Source of the DNA: Chondromyces crocatus
GTDB taxonomy: Bacteria > Myxococcota_A > Polyangia > Polyangiales > Polyangiaceae
Direction of reading: 5' to 3'
Assembly: GCF_001189295.1 (NCBI RefSeq)
Contig: NZ_CP012159.1
Location: 7,867,001 to 7,931,000 of the forward strand
DNA length: 64,000 nt
Position numbers and translations under genes: made by a program. Below are positions 8,847-18,144 of this stretch, one piece after another. Position 1 is the first letter of the stretch. Each line of letters starts with the position of its first letter. The notes under the pieces were generated by a model. The model was given only the letters and a program-made list of their open reading frames with translations. It was not told where the DNA came from and searched no databases.

Positions 8847-9914
8847 ATGCGCACGCGAGCCCTGGCCCGCCTCCTGAGCAGCAGCACGCGGGGTGCGCCT
8901 GCGTCTGCAAGGTGGGACGGCGGTCGCCATCGCCTCGGGCCGTGGCTGCTCTCGGCGGTTGCCGCCGCGGCCACGACGCTCTCTTCGTACGCCGCCCTGT
9001 CGGCGCCTGGCCCCTGCCCTGCGAGGCAGCTCCAGGCCGCAGGCACCCTCGCGGACAAGGCGTACGAGCAGTTCGAGGCGGCCGACTACGCTGCGGCCAT
9101 CGAGACGTTCCGTCAGGCCGAGGAGACGTGCCATTCCCCTCGCCTCCTGGTGTTCATCGCACGCGCGCACGTGCGCCTCGAGCAACTCCTGCGGGCACGG
9201 GAGCTGCTCCAGCAGGCCGCGAACGAGCCGCTGTCGCCGCGCTCCCCGGCGTCGTTCCGCGAAGCGCAGGCCGAGGCGCGCAAGGATCTCGACGAGCTGA
9301 CGCCGCGGATTCCAGTCCTGCACGTGAAGCTCAGCGGTGCTTCCGCGTCCGAAGCGACGGCGCTGCTGGACGGGGAAGCCGTCGCCATCGAGCGGCTGCA
9401 GCAGGGCCTGGAGGTGGACCCTGGAGAGCACACGCTCCGGGTGGAGGCGCCTGGCATCGAGGCGGTGGAGCGGCGCCTGAAGCTCGTGGCATCGCGGGCC
9501 GAGCGGCTCGAGATCGTGCTCCAGGAGCCGGAGCCGGTCGCGCCCCCCCCCACGGCGTCGACCTCTGGCTCTCTGGCTCCTTCGATCGCAGCGTTCGGCG
9601 TCGGCGCTGTCGGCTTCGGCGTCGGGATCGTCACCGGCATCCTGTCGACGAGCACCGTCAGCGACATCAAGAGCCGCTGCCTGGGTACGGAGTGCCTGAA
9701 GAGCGACGCCGAGGCGGCAGATCGAGCCGCACTGCTCGGGAACGTGTCCACGGTCGGCTTCATCGTCGGGGGGCTCGGAGTCGCGACGGGCGCCGTGTTT
9801 CTGCTCCTGCGATCGGGAAACGACAGCTCCGTGGACGCGAACGGTGCCGCCTCGGCACCACGACTCACGGTGGGTATCGGGCCGGGTTCGATCCGGCTGG
9901 ATGGGAGGTTCTGA
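8847..9914 (+). CDS. TPR/PEGA-like membrane protein next to kinase
   Basis: 355-residue exported or membrane protein of unknown function. An N-terminal hydrophobic segment (about 31-52) is followed by a helical repeat region with TPR character (LADKAYEQFEAADYAAAIET and on). Next comes a beta-rich segment with the PEGA-like pattern ALLDGEAV...GEHTLRVEAPG, and then two hydrophobic segments near the C-terminus. Myxobacteria often carry such proteins just downstream of a Ser/Thr kinase, where they are thought to be envelope partners or targets. It follows the kinase stop by 7 nt and its own stop overlaps the next start (TGATG), so it is operonic on both sides. Confidence 0.8.
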   Translation: MRTRALARLLSSSTRGAPASARWDGGRHRLGPWLLSAVAAAATTLSSYAALSAPGPCPARQLQAAGTLADKAYEQFEAADYAAAIETFRQAEETCHSPRLLVFIARAHVRLEQLLRARELLQQAANEPLSPRSPASFREAQAEARKDLDELTPRIPVLHVKLSGASASEATALLDGEAVAIERLQQGLEVDPGEHTLRVEAPGIEAVERRLKLVASRAERLEIVLQEPEPVAPPPTASTSGSLAPSIAAFGVGAVGFGVGIVTGILSTSTVSDIKSRCLGTECLKSDAEAADRAALLGNVSTVGFIVGGLGVATGAVFLLLRSGNDSSVDANGAASAPRLTVGIGPGSIRLDGRF

Positions 9915-11524
9915 TGCGCATCCATGCCATCCCGTGGCTCCTGCTCGGAATCGCCGCCTTCGCGGGCTGCAATGCCATCACGGGCCTGGGCGATCTCGAC
10001 TTCAACCGAGAGCCTGCCGGGGTGGGCGGCGACGACAGCACCAGCAGCGCCGGCGGTAGCACCAGCAGCGCCGGCGGCAGCGGCGGTGAGGGGGGTGGCA
10101 CGGTGGTCGAGGAGCCCGACCCGGACCTGCTCTGGGCCAAGCACTTCGGCGATGAGGCCGAGGACTACCCCGTGGGGGTCGCGTACGCACCGAACGGCGA
10201 CATCGTCCTGGGTGGCACCTTCAGCGGCACGATGGATCTCGGAGGCGGGCCGCTCCAGAGCGCTGGCTTGCAAAACGACGCCTTCATCGCCCGCTTCAGC
10301 CCCGAAGGCGCGCCGCGCTTCGTTCGCGTGATCCACGATGACGACCTGGGCCAGGACTGCGTGGTCGACCTCGCCGTCTCCGCGACCGGGCAGACCGTCG
10401 CGCTCGTCGGAACGGGCGCGAGCGCCCGCTGCATGGCCGCGAATCGGCGGAACGAGATCGACATGTCGAGAGGGTTCCTCTTCTCGGGGCTCACGCGTTT
10501 CAGGCTGCTGGTGCTCGACGAAGCGGGCACCGTCACGCAGACCATCCCGATCTGCAACAGCTGCTCGGCCGACACGGTCGGACCGTTCAGCGTGGCCGTC
10601 GATCCACAAGGCAACCTGTACGTCGGCGGTGGCTTCACGGGGAACCTCTCCGTGGGCTCCGCCAGTGTGAATGCGAGCGGCGAGGAGGACGCCTTCGTGG
10701 CGAAGTTCACCAGCGCGGGGAATCCCGTCTGGCTCCGACGCTTCGGTGGCAACGGCAACAGCTTCGCCGTGATGACGGATCTCGTCGTCGATGGCTCTGG
10801 CGGTCTGGTGATCACCGGGATCTGGGGAGGGCTCATCCGGATCGGCCAGAACCAGTACAACTCGAATTTCCCTGCCTCCTTCATCGCGCGCCTCAACGAC
10901 AACGGCGCTCCGTCGTGGAATCGCGTGTTTCAGAAGACCTGGATGGGCGCGACGCCACGCCTCGCGCTCGCCAGCGATGGAGTGCTCATGGGAGGAGACT
11001 TCGTCGACAGCGTCGATTTCGGCGGCGGTCCTCTGCAAACCCTGGCTCAGGACGGGGACGACTCCGACCTGTATCTCGCCAAGTTTTCCATGGGGGGAGC
11101 TCACGTCTGGAGCCGGCGCTATGGCGACGCCCCTGCTCCCCTCCAGCGCGAACAAGGTGCAACCTCCATCGCCGTGGAAGCTGACGGCAACATCCTGCTC
11201 GGAGGCGTCTTCGGTGGGACGATCGATGTCGGAGGCACCGTCCTCAGGGCGGCAGGCAGGAGGGATGCCTTCGTGGCGCGCCTCGACGCCACCGGCGCTT
11301 ATGTCTCGCACCGTCAGATCCGCGGCACGACGACGGAGACCCTTCAGGGAGATGTGGTCGTCGCCGCGAACGGCCAGGGGAACGTCGCCGTCACGGGCGC
11401 CTTCATCGGCGACGTCGACTACGGTCACGGCCAGCCGTTCCGAAGCCAGGCGCAGAACGACGGCCGCAACGACGGCATCCTGGTCCTGTACAAGCAGCCG
11501 TTTTACAACGAGCCCGCCGAGTAG
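9914..11524 (+). CDS. Lipoprotein with beta-propeller (SBBP-like) repeats
   Basis: 536 residues. Lipobox with Cys19 (AFAGC), then a Ser/Gly-rich spacer (SSAGGSTSSAGGSGGEGGG), then repeated blades of the form WAKHFGD...DYPVGVAYAPNGDIVLGGTFSG and DAFIARFSPEG. About six to seven such units are visible, as in the SBBP/DUF11-type surface proteins of myxobacteria. Predicted to sit on the cell surface or in the periplasm; molecular role unknown. Its ATG overlaps the upstream stop by one base, making it the last gene of the kinase operon. A hairpin right at the stop probably ends transcription. Confidence 0.85.
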   Translation: MRIHAIPWLLLGIAAFAGCNAITGLGDLDFNREPAGVGGDDSTSSAGGSTSSAGGSGGEGGGTVVEEPDPDLLWAKHFGDEAEDYPVGVAYAPNGDIVLGGTFSGTMDLGGGPLQSAGLQNDAFIARFSPEGAPRFVRVIHDDDLGQDCVVDLAVSATGQTVALVGTGASARCMAANRRNEIDMSRGFLFSGLTRFRLLVLDEAGTVTQTIPICNSCSADTVGPFSVAVDPQGNLYVGGGFTGNLSVGSASVNASGEEDAFVAKFTSAGNPVWLRRFGGNGNSFAVMTDLVVDGSGGLVITGIWGGLIRIGQNQYNSNFPASFIARLNDNGAPSWNRVFQKTWMGATPRLALASDGVLMGGDFVDSVDFGGGPLQTLAQDGDDSDLYLAKFSMGGAHVWSRRYGDAPAPLQREQGATSIAVEADGNILLGGVFGGTIDVGGTVLRAAGRRDAFVARLDATGAYVSHRQIRGTTTETLQGDVVVAANGQGNVAVTGAFIGDVDYGHGQPFRSQAQNDGRNDGILVLYKQPFYNEPAE

Positions 11525-11547
11525 CCTCGCATCACCTGGCGCGAGGC
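11524..11547. terminator. Hairpin between convergent genes
   Basis: GCCTCGC (11524-11530) pairs with GCGAGGC (11541-11547) across a 10-nt loop. It starts at the last base of the lipoprotein stop and lies between convergent genes, so it could serve both. No T-run follows. Confidence 0.4.
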
Positions 11548-11576
11548 GCACGCCCGTCGCGCCCGTTGCCTCGACG

Positions 11577-12170
11577 TCAGCTGGCCACGATGCGCCGGAA
11601 CGTCAGGTTGATCCGAGGTCCTGCGCCTGCCTGGCGCGGGACGCCGTGCCGCCAGAAATGCTGCGTGGTCCCGGACATCACCAGCAAGGATCCGCCACCG
11701 AGCGAGAGCGTGACGGGCGCCTCGTCGGGCAAGTCGCGGGTGGGTTTGAGAACGAACCGTCGGTGTCCGCCGAGGGAGACGGAGGCGATCACCGGGTTCT
11801 GGCCGAGCTCGGGCTCCGCGTCGGCATGGAACCCCATCGCGTCGTCGCCGCTCCGGTAGTAGTTCAGGAGCACGCTGTTGAACGGGACGCCGCTCGTCGC
11901 CTCGACGCGCTCACGGAGGCCGGCGAGGGCGGGTGTCCATGGCGCGGGCTGCAACGTGAGCCCGGAGTACCTGTAGATCGTCCCAGGATCGCCCATCCAG
12001 GCCGAGAGCCGGGGCTGGAAGTGCTCGCGCCCGAAGAGGCGGATCTTCTCCTGCTTCCACACGACGGTGTCCTGCAAGGTGGACAGGAGCGCCTCGGCTT
12101 CGGCGGAGGGGAGCCACGGGTCGTGGAGCGTCAGCAATCCGCCCCCCGCAAGCTGCTCGACACGGACCAT
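11577..12170 (-). CDS. AlkB-like 2-oxoglutarate/Fe(II) dioxygenase
   Basis: 197-residue oxygenase of the AlkB family, which removes alkyl groups from DNA or RNA bases by oxidation. Seen: LNYYRSGDDAMGFHAD with iron ligands His115 and Asp117, the second iron His175 in HFWRHGVP, and the 2-oxoglutarate arginines Arg186 and Arg192 in RINLTFR. Length and motif order resemble the short ALKBH2/3-like bacterial members more than E. coli AlkB. It is preceded by the GT2 gene on the same strand with a 38-nt gap, so co-transcription is possible though functionally unrelated. Confidence 0.92.
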   Translation of the reverse strand: MVRVEQLAGGGLLTLHDPWLPSAEAEALLSTLQDTVVWKQEKIRLFGREHFQPRLSAWMGDPGTIYRYSGLTLQPAPWTPALAGLRERVEATSGVPFNSVLLNYYRSGDDAMGFHADAEPELGQNPVIASVSLGGHRRFVLKPTRDLPDEAPVTLSLGGGSLLVMSGTTQHFWRHGVPRQAGAGPRINLTFRRIVAS

Positions 12171-12208
12171 GAGGTTCCAGAGGCTGCCGTGACGTGACGA
12201 CGAGGCGG

Positions 12209-13258
12209 CTACGCTTCCAGCGGCTCGTTGGCGACGATGGGCACCGAGATGGGGTCGAGCCGCTCGGGCTCACGGGTCCAGTCCGGGTCGAGCCCGTACC
12301 GGAGCAACCCGGAGGCGAAACCGAGCCCGTGAGAGACATGAAGGACAGGGAAGATGCCCCACACGATGGGGATGGCGCGGAGCCCTTCGCGGCGCCCCAC
12401 CCGGACGGCTTCGACCCCGGTCGCGGCGGCGTAGAGCGCGAACGCTGGCAAGGTCAGGCGATGCCAGCGTGACGTGGCGAGGAGGCCCACCCCGGTGACC
12501 ACCATCGCGAAGGGGATCGCCGGGCGTGGTGAAGGGAACGTCCCCCGCTTGAGCAGGGTGCGCGCGCGCCCCTGTCCGTACTTGTAATACTGCTTCGCGA
12601 GCGCCTTGTACGAGGTGCGCGGGTAGTAGTGCACCACGATGTCGCGGCTGAGGAAGACCTTGCCCCCAGCCTCGTGGATGCGCTGGTTCAGCTCGGCATC
12701 CTCGTTGGTGATCGCCTTCGGGTCGTACATCCCGGCGGTCTCGAAGACCCGCCTGCGGAACGCGCCGAGGAACACCGTGTCGACGAAGCCCTCGTTGTCG
12801 GCAGAGCGGTAGCTGGCCCCACCCACCCCAGCGGGGCTGGTCAAGGCGGCACACAGGGCGCGCTGGAACCACGTCTTTGCGCGAGGTCGCTGGGCTCCGC
12901 CGACGTTGTCCGCGCCGGTGCGTTCGAGCACCTCGATGCAGCGGCGTACGTAGTCCTGCGCGTACTCGCAGTGCACGTCCATCCGGACCATGACGTCTCC
13001 GCGGGCCTGGCGGATGATCTGGTTCATGCCCGCCGCCTGGATGCGATCGGGATTGTCGATCATGCGGATGCGCGGGTCCTGCTCCGAGAGGTTCGCCAGG
13101 ATCTCGCGGGTGCGATCGGTGCTCCCTCCATCCGCGACGAGGATCTCGATGCGGTCGCGCGGGTAGTCCTGCGCGGCCACGCTTCGGAGGCACGCCTCGA
13201 TGTAGCCCTCCTCGTTGAGGCAAGGCATCGCGATGGTGACGAAGGGGGCGGCGGTCAT
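12209..13258 (-). CDS. Family 2 glycosyltransferase, ExoA-like, with C-terminal membrane segments
   Basis: 349 residues. Starts TIAMPCLNEEGYIEACLRS, the typical GT-A opening, then LVADGGSTDRT (nucleotide-sugar binding) and a DxD-like RMDVH. The ITNEDAELNQR segment (ED acceptor motif) follows, and the last 100 residues hold two to three hydrophobic segments that would anchor it. Such enzymes add sugars to membrane-linked polysaccharide precursors (the succinoglycan ExoA type). The ATG giving MTAAPFVTIA is chosen because the fold begins immediately after it; the reading frame continues upstream only as low-complexity sequence. No polysaccharide cluster surrounds it, so acceptor and sugar are unknown. 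Confidence 0.9.
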   Translation of the reverse strand: MTAAPFVTIAMPCLNEEGYIEACLRSVAAQDYPRDRIEILVADGGSTDRTREILANLSEQDPRIRMIDNPDRIQAAGMNQIIRQARGDVMVRMDVHCEYAQDYVRRCIEVLERTGADNVGGAQRPRAKTWFQRALCAALTSPAGVGGASYRSADNEGFVDTVFLGAFRRRVFETAGMYDPKAITNEDAELNQRIHEAGGKVFLSRDIVVHYYPRTSYKALAKQYYKYGQGRARTLLKRGTFPSPRPAIPFAMVVTGVGLLATSRWHRLTLPAFALYAAATGVEAVRVGRREGLRAIPIVWGIFPVLHVSHGLGFASGLLRYGLDPDWTREPERLDPISVPIVANEPLEA

Positions 13259-13501
13259 GAGGGGGGGATTATACGCAGGCAGGGCTCGGAGCGCCCCGGG
13301 GTCGATGGGCCGACCGCCGGGAGACCTCGTGAGCAGAACGGAAACCCGGCGGATCTCGGGAAGAGTGCCCCTGCCGAGGGGCCGAGACGGTGGGGGTGGG
13401 AGGAGAAGCGCGTCGGGAGGCGGACGCGAAGGAGGCGGGCGGAGAGACCAGGACAGAGAGGGGGGTGAGGGCGAGGGGCCCGTCATCCCCCGGGGCAGGC
13501 G

Positions 13502-15688
13502 TCAGTTGGACTTGCCCTTGGTGCTCTTCTTCTTGGTGTCGCTCTTGGCCTTCTTGGACTTCGCCTTGGACTTCGCGGCGACCTTCTTCGGCGCGCTCTC
13601 GTTCCCGAGCGAGATCTCGAGGCGATCCCCGCTGGCCTTGGCGACGTAGGGCGGGACGCCGTCCTTGAAGCGCAGCGACACCTCGGCGCCCTGGGGCGTG
13701 TTCACCACGAGCAGGGACGCGATGCGCTTGTCCTTGCGGGCGAGACCGTTCCCCGACGACAGGGCGCGTCGATCCGGGAGCGAGACCGTGAAGCCCATGG
13801 GACCCGCGGCGCCGCTCAGGCGATCGATGGATCCATCCATCTTCAGCTTGAGGACGATGGGGTTCCGGACCTCACCCTGACCCCAGGCCTTGCCGCCATC
13901 GGCAAGAGAGGGTTCCTCCTCGTCGCCCTGGTCACCCGTCACGCCCTCTTCCGCCTCGCCTGCAGCGGCGAGCGCATCCGGGGCGCCACGGCCCTGCTCT
14001 GCCGTCGGAGGTGCCGAGGGGAGCACGGGCTCGGTCGTCGACAGCGGCGTGGCGCCGAACAGGGGGACGTTGGCCGTCAGGGTGCCGCCTCCAGCAGGCG
14101 GCGGGAGCGCGCCGAGGCCTGCCTGGCTGGCGGTCTCCGTCGCAGCGGGCGGCAGCGCGGCCGTCGTCTGGGGGGCCTCACCGCCACGCAGGCCGATCAG
14201 GCGAGCGACGCCGAACACCACCAGCACCGCCGCCAGCCCAAGGAAACTCCCGAGCGCGGCAGCCTTCTTGTTCACCCGCGGGCGTGCCTCGGCCTCGGCC
14301 GAAGCGGCGCCCTCGCCGGCGCCCTCCGCCCCTTCATCGCGCACCAGCCGACGTCCGTCGGCACGCAGGGCGCCCGCCGGAGGAGGGGCCGTCATGCGGC
14401 GCGCGGTGGGCGCCTTCCCCTGCCCTGCTTCGCGCTCGCTGCGGCGCTCGCGGATGCGCGTGAGGATCCCGCTCATCGCGCCACGGGCGCGCTCGCTGGC
14501 GCCAGAGAGCGCCGGCCCCACACGTCCGGCCACCGCGCGTCCGACGGCAGCGGCCTTCTCGCCGACGCCACGCAGACCAGCGCCCCGGTCACTCGCGGCG
14601 CCCGCTTCGGCCTCGCCGGGCGGAGGGGAGTTGGTCTCCACACCGTCCTGCGCAGCAGCTTCCGCCGCGGGAGACGCTTCGCTGTCCAGCGCCGGCTCCT
14701 CGCCCTTCTCCTCCTCGGCCTCTGACTGGCGGCTCGCGCGCGCTTCTGCAGCAGGGCTCGACGTCGCCTCATCTTCTCGATCAGAGACGGGGCCAGCAGA
14801 GGCAGGGCCAGGCTGAGACGAGGCAGTCTCCTCGGGAGCAGGCTGAGGAGCGACGTTCACCTTGGTAGCGCGGGGCTGCCGGGCGGGAGCCACGGCAACA
14901 GGCTCCGCCGCGACCGCCGCAGCGGTGGCCGCAGCTGCGGAAGCCGCGCGCGCAGCCGCCGGAGCGCTGCCCTTGGTGGCCTGCGCGGGGCGCGCTGCCT
15001 GAGCAGGCGGGTCGTACCGCAAGGTCACGACGAGCTGCGGCACGCTGCTCCCGGCATCGACCTCGACGCGCACGTCATCGACGAATGCTTCACGGCGTGC
15101 GCCGTGCTCCATGTCTTCCAGATCGAGCGTCCGGCCGACCTTGAGGAACTCGAGGTTCGAGCCCACCTCGACCTCGCCCGCGCGGCCCTCTCGCACACGC
15201 GCTTTCATGGGCGATCCCAGGCCCTCGATGTGGAGACGGACCCGGGTCCCGCGGGCCGGATCCGCAGGCTGGCTCGGCTCGGGCGTGCACGGCACCGTGC
15301 TCCGCGTGGCCTCGCTCGCGCGACCCATCGTCGTCCCGCCGAGTCCCTTCACCAGGGCACGCACAGCGTCGCTCGAGGCCGGATCCAGGCCGGCAAAGCG
15401 AAGGCCGAACTCACCCCCGCGCGCCTCGTCACGGCGCCAGCACACCTCGGCCTCCACGGCGATCTCTCCCTGGGGACCGTCGAAGCGGCACAGCAGACGC
15501 TCTCCGACCTCGGGCAGGTACGCTGCGCGCAGGCGCATTCCATCCGGGGAAACATCGACCGACTCGGCCTCGAAGCCAGCACCACCGGCCGCTTCACCGA
15601 CCGCGACGAGCGCCTCGAAATGGACCCGCCGCCCGGCGCCACCGCGTCGCTCGCCTGCATCTCCCAAACGTTCGCCTCGACCGCTCAT
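13502..15688 (-). CDS. PilZ-domain protein with membrane segment and AMIN-like C-terminus
   Basis: 728 residues. The N-terminal PilZ-like domain (about 18-110) has SVDVSPDGMRLRA and the hydrophobic core of c-di-GMP effectors. A second, weaker beta-rich segment spans 140-235. A long Ala/Pro/Glu-rich disordered stretch follows, then basic residues and one membrane helix near 505-525 (LGSFLGLAAVLVVFGVARLI). The last 110 residues (PIVLKLKMDG...LLVVNTPQGAEVSLRFKDG) look like an AMIN domain, which binds periplasmic envelope structures. The protein ends in a Lys-rich tail (KKAKSDTKKKSTKGKSN). This would connect a cytoplasmic second-messenger sensor to a periplasmic anchor. GAGGAAGAG lies a few bases before the ATG, fixing the start. 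Confidence 0.78.
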   Translation of the reverse strand: MSGRGERLGDAGERRGGAGRRVHFEALVAVGEAAGGAGFEAESVDVSPDGMRLRAAYLPEVGERLLCRFDGPQGEIAVEAEVCWRRDEARGGEFGLRFAGLDPASSDAVRALVKGLGGTTMGRASEATRSTVPCTPEPSQPADPARGTRVRLHIEGLGSPMKARVREGRAGEVEVGSNLEFLKVGRTLDLEDMEHGARREAFVDDVRVEVDAGSSVPQLVVTLRYDPPAQAARPAQATKGSAPAAARAASAAAATAAAVAAEPVAVAPARQPRATKVNVAPQPAPEETASSQPGPASAGPVSDREDEATSSPAAEARASRQSEAEEEKGEEPALDSEASPAAEAAAQDGVETNSPPPGEAEAGAASDRGAGLRGVGEKAAAVGRAVAGRVGPALSGASERARGAMSGILTRIRERRSEREAGQGKAPTARRMTAPPPAGALRADGRRLVRDEGAEGAGEGAASAEAEARPRVNKKAAALGSFLGLAAVLVVFGVARLIGLRGGEAPQTTAALPPAATETASQAGLGALPPPAGGGTLTANVPLFGATPLSTTEPVLPSAPPTAEQGRGAPDALAAAGEAEEGVTGDQGDEEEPSLADGGKAWGQGEVRNPIVLKLKMDGSIDRLSGAAGPMGFTVSLPDRRALSSGNGLARKDKRIASLLVVNTPQGAEVSLRFKDGVPPYVAKASGDRLEISLGNESAPKKVAAKSKAKSKKAKSDTKKKSTKGKSN

Positions 15689-15892
15689 GATCTCTTCCTC
15701 CCGCGGTGCCGTCAGGCTGCACGCGCGACACGAGGGCTCTGGTCCCGACACGATCCAGGTCCGCCGCGCGAGTGCGCGGGGCTCCGACCTCGGGAGAGCC
15801 ATGGGCGGGAGTACGGTGGGTGGGGCTGTAGGGCCAAGTTTTACAGTACGGCATCTGGCGCGGCTGGGGTGGAACGTGGGAAGCTCCAGGGA

Positions 15893-16357
15893 ATGGGCAA
15901 GGCCGAGCAACCCAAGGCGACGGGTACCCCAGCGTCCGGGGCTCCAGCGGAACGCACGTCGACCGCCATCACCGGAGGGGCGTCCCCTGCGACCACGCCC
16001 ACGACGACCGCGCCGTTGACGCCCATGACCGACGAGAAGGCCGCTCCCAAGGACCTGCTCTTCGTCCACAGCCCCAGCGACGACGGCCAGGGGCTGCGGG
16101 TCATCCGCAAGCGGGAGGACCGCCTCGAGCTCGGTGAGATCCGCGCACTCCAGGAGGGGCGCCCGGTGCATGGAGAGGTCGTGCGTCTCCGGCAGCGCGA
16201 CGAACACGAGCGGCTGTTCGACGTGGAGGTGATGGTGGACGCTCCCGGTACCCAGGGTCGCTCGGGTCCCGCTCAGGTCGCCACCGACGCCTACCGCTCG
16301 AACTGGGACGCCATCTTCGGTCGTCCTGGTCACGGCGGGTCGAGCGCCCCCAACTGA
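15893..16357 (+). CDS. Small hypothetical protein
   Basis: 154 residues, not recognised. The first 50 residues are Thr/Ala/Pro-rich and probably disordered. The remaining 100 form a compact segment: DLLFVHSPSDDGQGLRVIRK, ELGEIRALQEGRPVHGEVVR and LFDVEVMVD, with mixed beta strands. No signal peptide, membrane segment or cysteine cluster. It is divergent from the PilZ gene over a 204-nt gap. The ATG giving MGKAEQPKAT follows CCAGGG, a weak ribosome site. It appears coding because the second half has no low-complexity and normal composition. Confidence 0.65.
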   Translation: MGKAEQPKATGTPASGAPAERTSTAITGGASPATTPTTTAPLTPMTDEKAAPKDLLFVHSPSDDGQGLRVIRKREDRLELGEIRALQEGRPVHGEVVRLRQRDEHERLFDVEVMVDAPGTQGRSGPAQVATDAYRSNWDAIFGRPGHGGSSAPN

Positions 16358-16567
16358 GACAGCGCTCGGGGCGTCACCGGGACGGCCAGGTCACCCCTGG
16401 GCAGCTGGGCCGAGACGGCCCCCTCCCTCACTGCTCCACCGCCCGCCACATCTCCGCCACAACTTCTCCCCGGATCCTCCGAGGCCTGGCGACCGTCCTG
16501 CCTTTTCGGGGGGCTACTCCAGAAAGCGCGACGCCCTCCTCGCGTCGCTGCTTGCCCCGGAGAAGCC

Positions 16568-17353
16568 ATGCACGCGCACGCCTCGCTGGACCCGACCCAT
16601 TTTCCCGCCGTCCCCCCCCCTGCCGAGCGCCCCCACACGCTCTCCCCCGATGCCCCGTCCTCTCCAGAGACCGATGCGACGCCCCTGACGAGCCAGGCGT
16701 CCGCTTCCCGGGCGCCCCGGCCCCCCAGCGCCACGGACATCCCCTCGGCCGGGACGTCCAACGCGCCCGAGATGCCTTCTCTTCAGGGCTGGGCCGCGAC
16801 CTTTCTCGCCCCGGATCTCACCGGGCCCGTCGTTCTCCGCACGGAGGCCATCCGCTTCTGCACCGGCGCGGGCCTCGCATCCCTCTACGGTCTGGCGCTG
16901 GGGACACGACAGGGAGGCACCGCCCTCCTCCACCACGCTCTCGGCGTCCCCGCGGCTCACCTCGCCGTGGCCGGGCTCGCCGTCCCCGCCTTGTTCATCG
17001 CGCTCGCCCTGTTCGACGCGCCCCTCGACCCACCGCGGGTCGTCGCCTCGGCGGCGCGCGCCGCGGCCAGCTCCGGCCTGGTCCTCGCCGGCCTCGCGCC
17101 CGCTGCAGCCTTGTACGTCGTCACGAGCGAGAGCCCCATGGCTGCCCTGGTCGCCGGCGTGCTCGGCCTGATGGTCGGCGGCTTCGCCGGGGTGACCCGG
17201 CTCCTGCATGAGCTGAGACGCGGCTTCGATCGTCAGAGCGAGACGAGCCGGATCGCCACGAGCCTCGTGTTTGCGATGTTCGCCCTCTTCGCGACCGTCC
17301 TCGCCGGGCGCGTCTGGTTGTCCAGCCTGCCCATCCTCGGAGGTGCCCTGTGA
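16568..17353 (+). CDS. Hypothetical integral membrane protein (first of a three-gene overlapping set)
   Basis: 261 residues. A Pro/Ser-rich, probably cytoplasmic first 70 residues are followed by about five hydrophobic segments from residue 95 on, including VAGLAVPALFIALALF and IATSLVFAMFALFATVLAG. GGAG lies six bases before the ATG. No family was recognised. The stop overlaps the GTG of the next gene by four bases (GTGA), so the pair should be translated together. Confidence 0.78.
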   Translation: MHAHASLDPTHFPAVPPPAERPHTLSPDAPSSPETDATPLTSQASASRAPRPPSATDIPSAGTSNAPEMPSLQGWAATFLAPDLTGPVVLRTEAIRFCTGAGLASLYGLALGTRQGGTALLHHALGVPAAHLAVAGLAVPALFIALALFDAPLDPPRVVASAARAAASSGLVLAGLAPAAALYVVTSESPMAALVAGVLGLMVGGFAGVTRLLHELRRGFDRQSETSRIATSLVFAMFALFATVLAGRVWLSSLPILGGAL

Positions 17354-18144
17354 ACATCCTCACCCCCACCACGGCTGCCCCTTCGCTGGCGATCCTCTCT
17401 CGCCTCCTCCGTGACCCGACCGGCGTCGCCCAGAGCTGCCGGAGCGACCGTGATCTCGGCCCACTCGCCACCACCTCGCTGCTCGCCATCACCCTCGGCG
17501 CGATGGCCTTCGGCGGCGTCATCGGCAGCTTCCGGGGCGGCATCCAGATCGGCTACGCGGCGCTCAAGATCCCGCTCACCCTCCTCGTCTCGCTCGCCCT
17601 GTGCGCGCCTGGCTTCCATGCTCTCGCCGCCGTCATGGGCAGGACGTTCCCCATGCGCGCCGTGATCTCGCTGTCGCTCGCTGCCGCGGCACGCGCGGCA
17701 CTCGTCCTGCTCGCCTGCGCTCCCGTCCTGTGGCTGCTGTTCGATCTCGGCCTCCACTACCATGACGCGGCCATGGCGTCGGCCATGGCCTATGGGCTGG
17801 CTGGCCTGGCCTCGCTCGGAGTGCTCCTGCGCGGCCTGGGGAAGGAGCGCGGCCGCGCGCTGACGGCATTCGCGTTCATCGCCCTGTTCTTCGCCGTCAG
17901 CGGCCAGACCTCGTGGATCCTGCGTCCCTACCTGGTGCGTCCTCGCACCGAGACGCCACCCTTCCTGCGCGCACGGGAGGGGAGCTTCGGCGACGCGCTC
18001 TGGACCAGCAGCCGCTCCGCGAGAGGCATCTATCAGCGACAGCCGTCCGACCGGCGCTGGCAAGACGACACCGACACGCGCCGCATCGCCCCTGAGGTTC
18101 CCCGGAGTTCCACGACGTCCCACGCGGACGAGGAGGAGCCGTGA
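17350..18144 (+). CDS. Hypothetical integral membrane protein (second of set), Yip1-like layout
   Basis: 264 residues starting with GTG inside the previous stop. Five or so hydrophobic segments lie between residues 40 and 195, followed by a charged tail of 65 residues (SARGIYQRQPSDRRWQDDTD). The size and arrangement resemble bacterial Yip1-type membrane proteins, but no signature confirms it. Its stop again overlaps the next start as GTGA. The tight coupling suggests a complex formed by the three products. Confidence 0.75.
   Translation: MNILTPTTAAPSLAILSRLLRDPTGVAQSCRSDRDLGPLATTSLLAITLGAMAFGGVIGSFRGGIQIGYAALKIPLTLLVSLALCAPGFHALAAVMGRTFPMRAVISLSLAAAARAALVLLACAPVLWLLFDLGLHYHDAAMASAMAYGLAGLASLGVLLRGLGKERGRALTAFAFIALFFAVSGQTSWILRPYLVRPRTETPPFLRAREGSFGDALWTSSRSARGIYQRQPSDRRWQDDTDTRRIAPEVPRSSTTSHADEEEP

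Noticed and set aside
13259-13486. Upstream extension of the glycosyltransferase
   Set aside because: Pro/Arg-rich low-complexity sequence; GT2 fold begins directly at MTAAPFVTIA.
15104-15688. Forward frame running into the small gene at 15893
   Set aside because: It lies opposite the coding PilZ gene and has no domain; only the part after the ATG at 15893 looks like protein.
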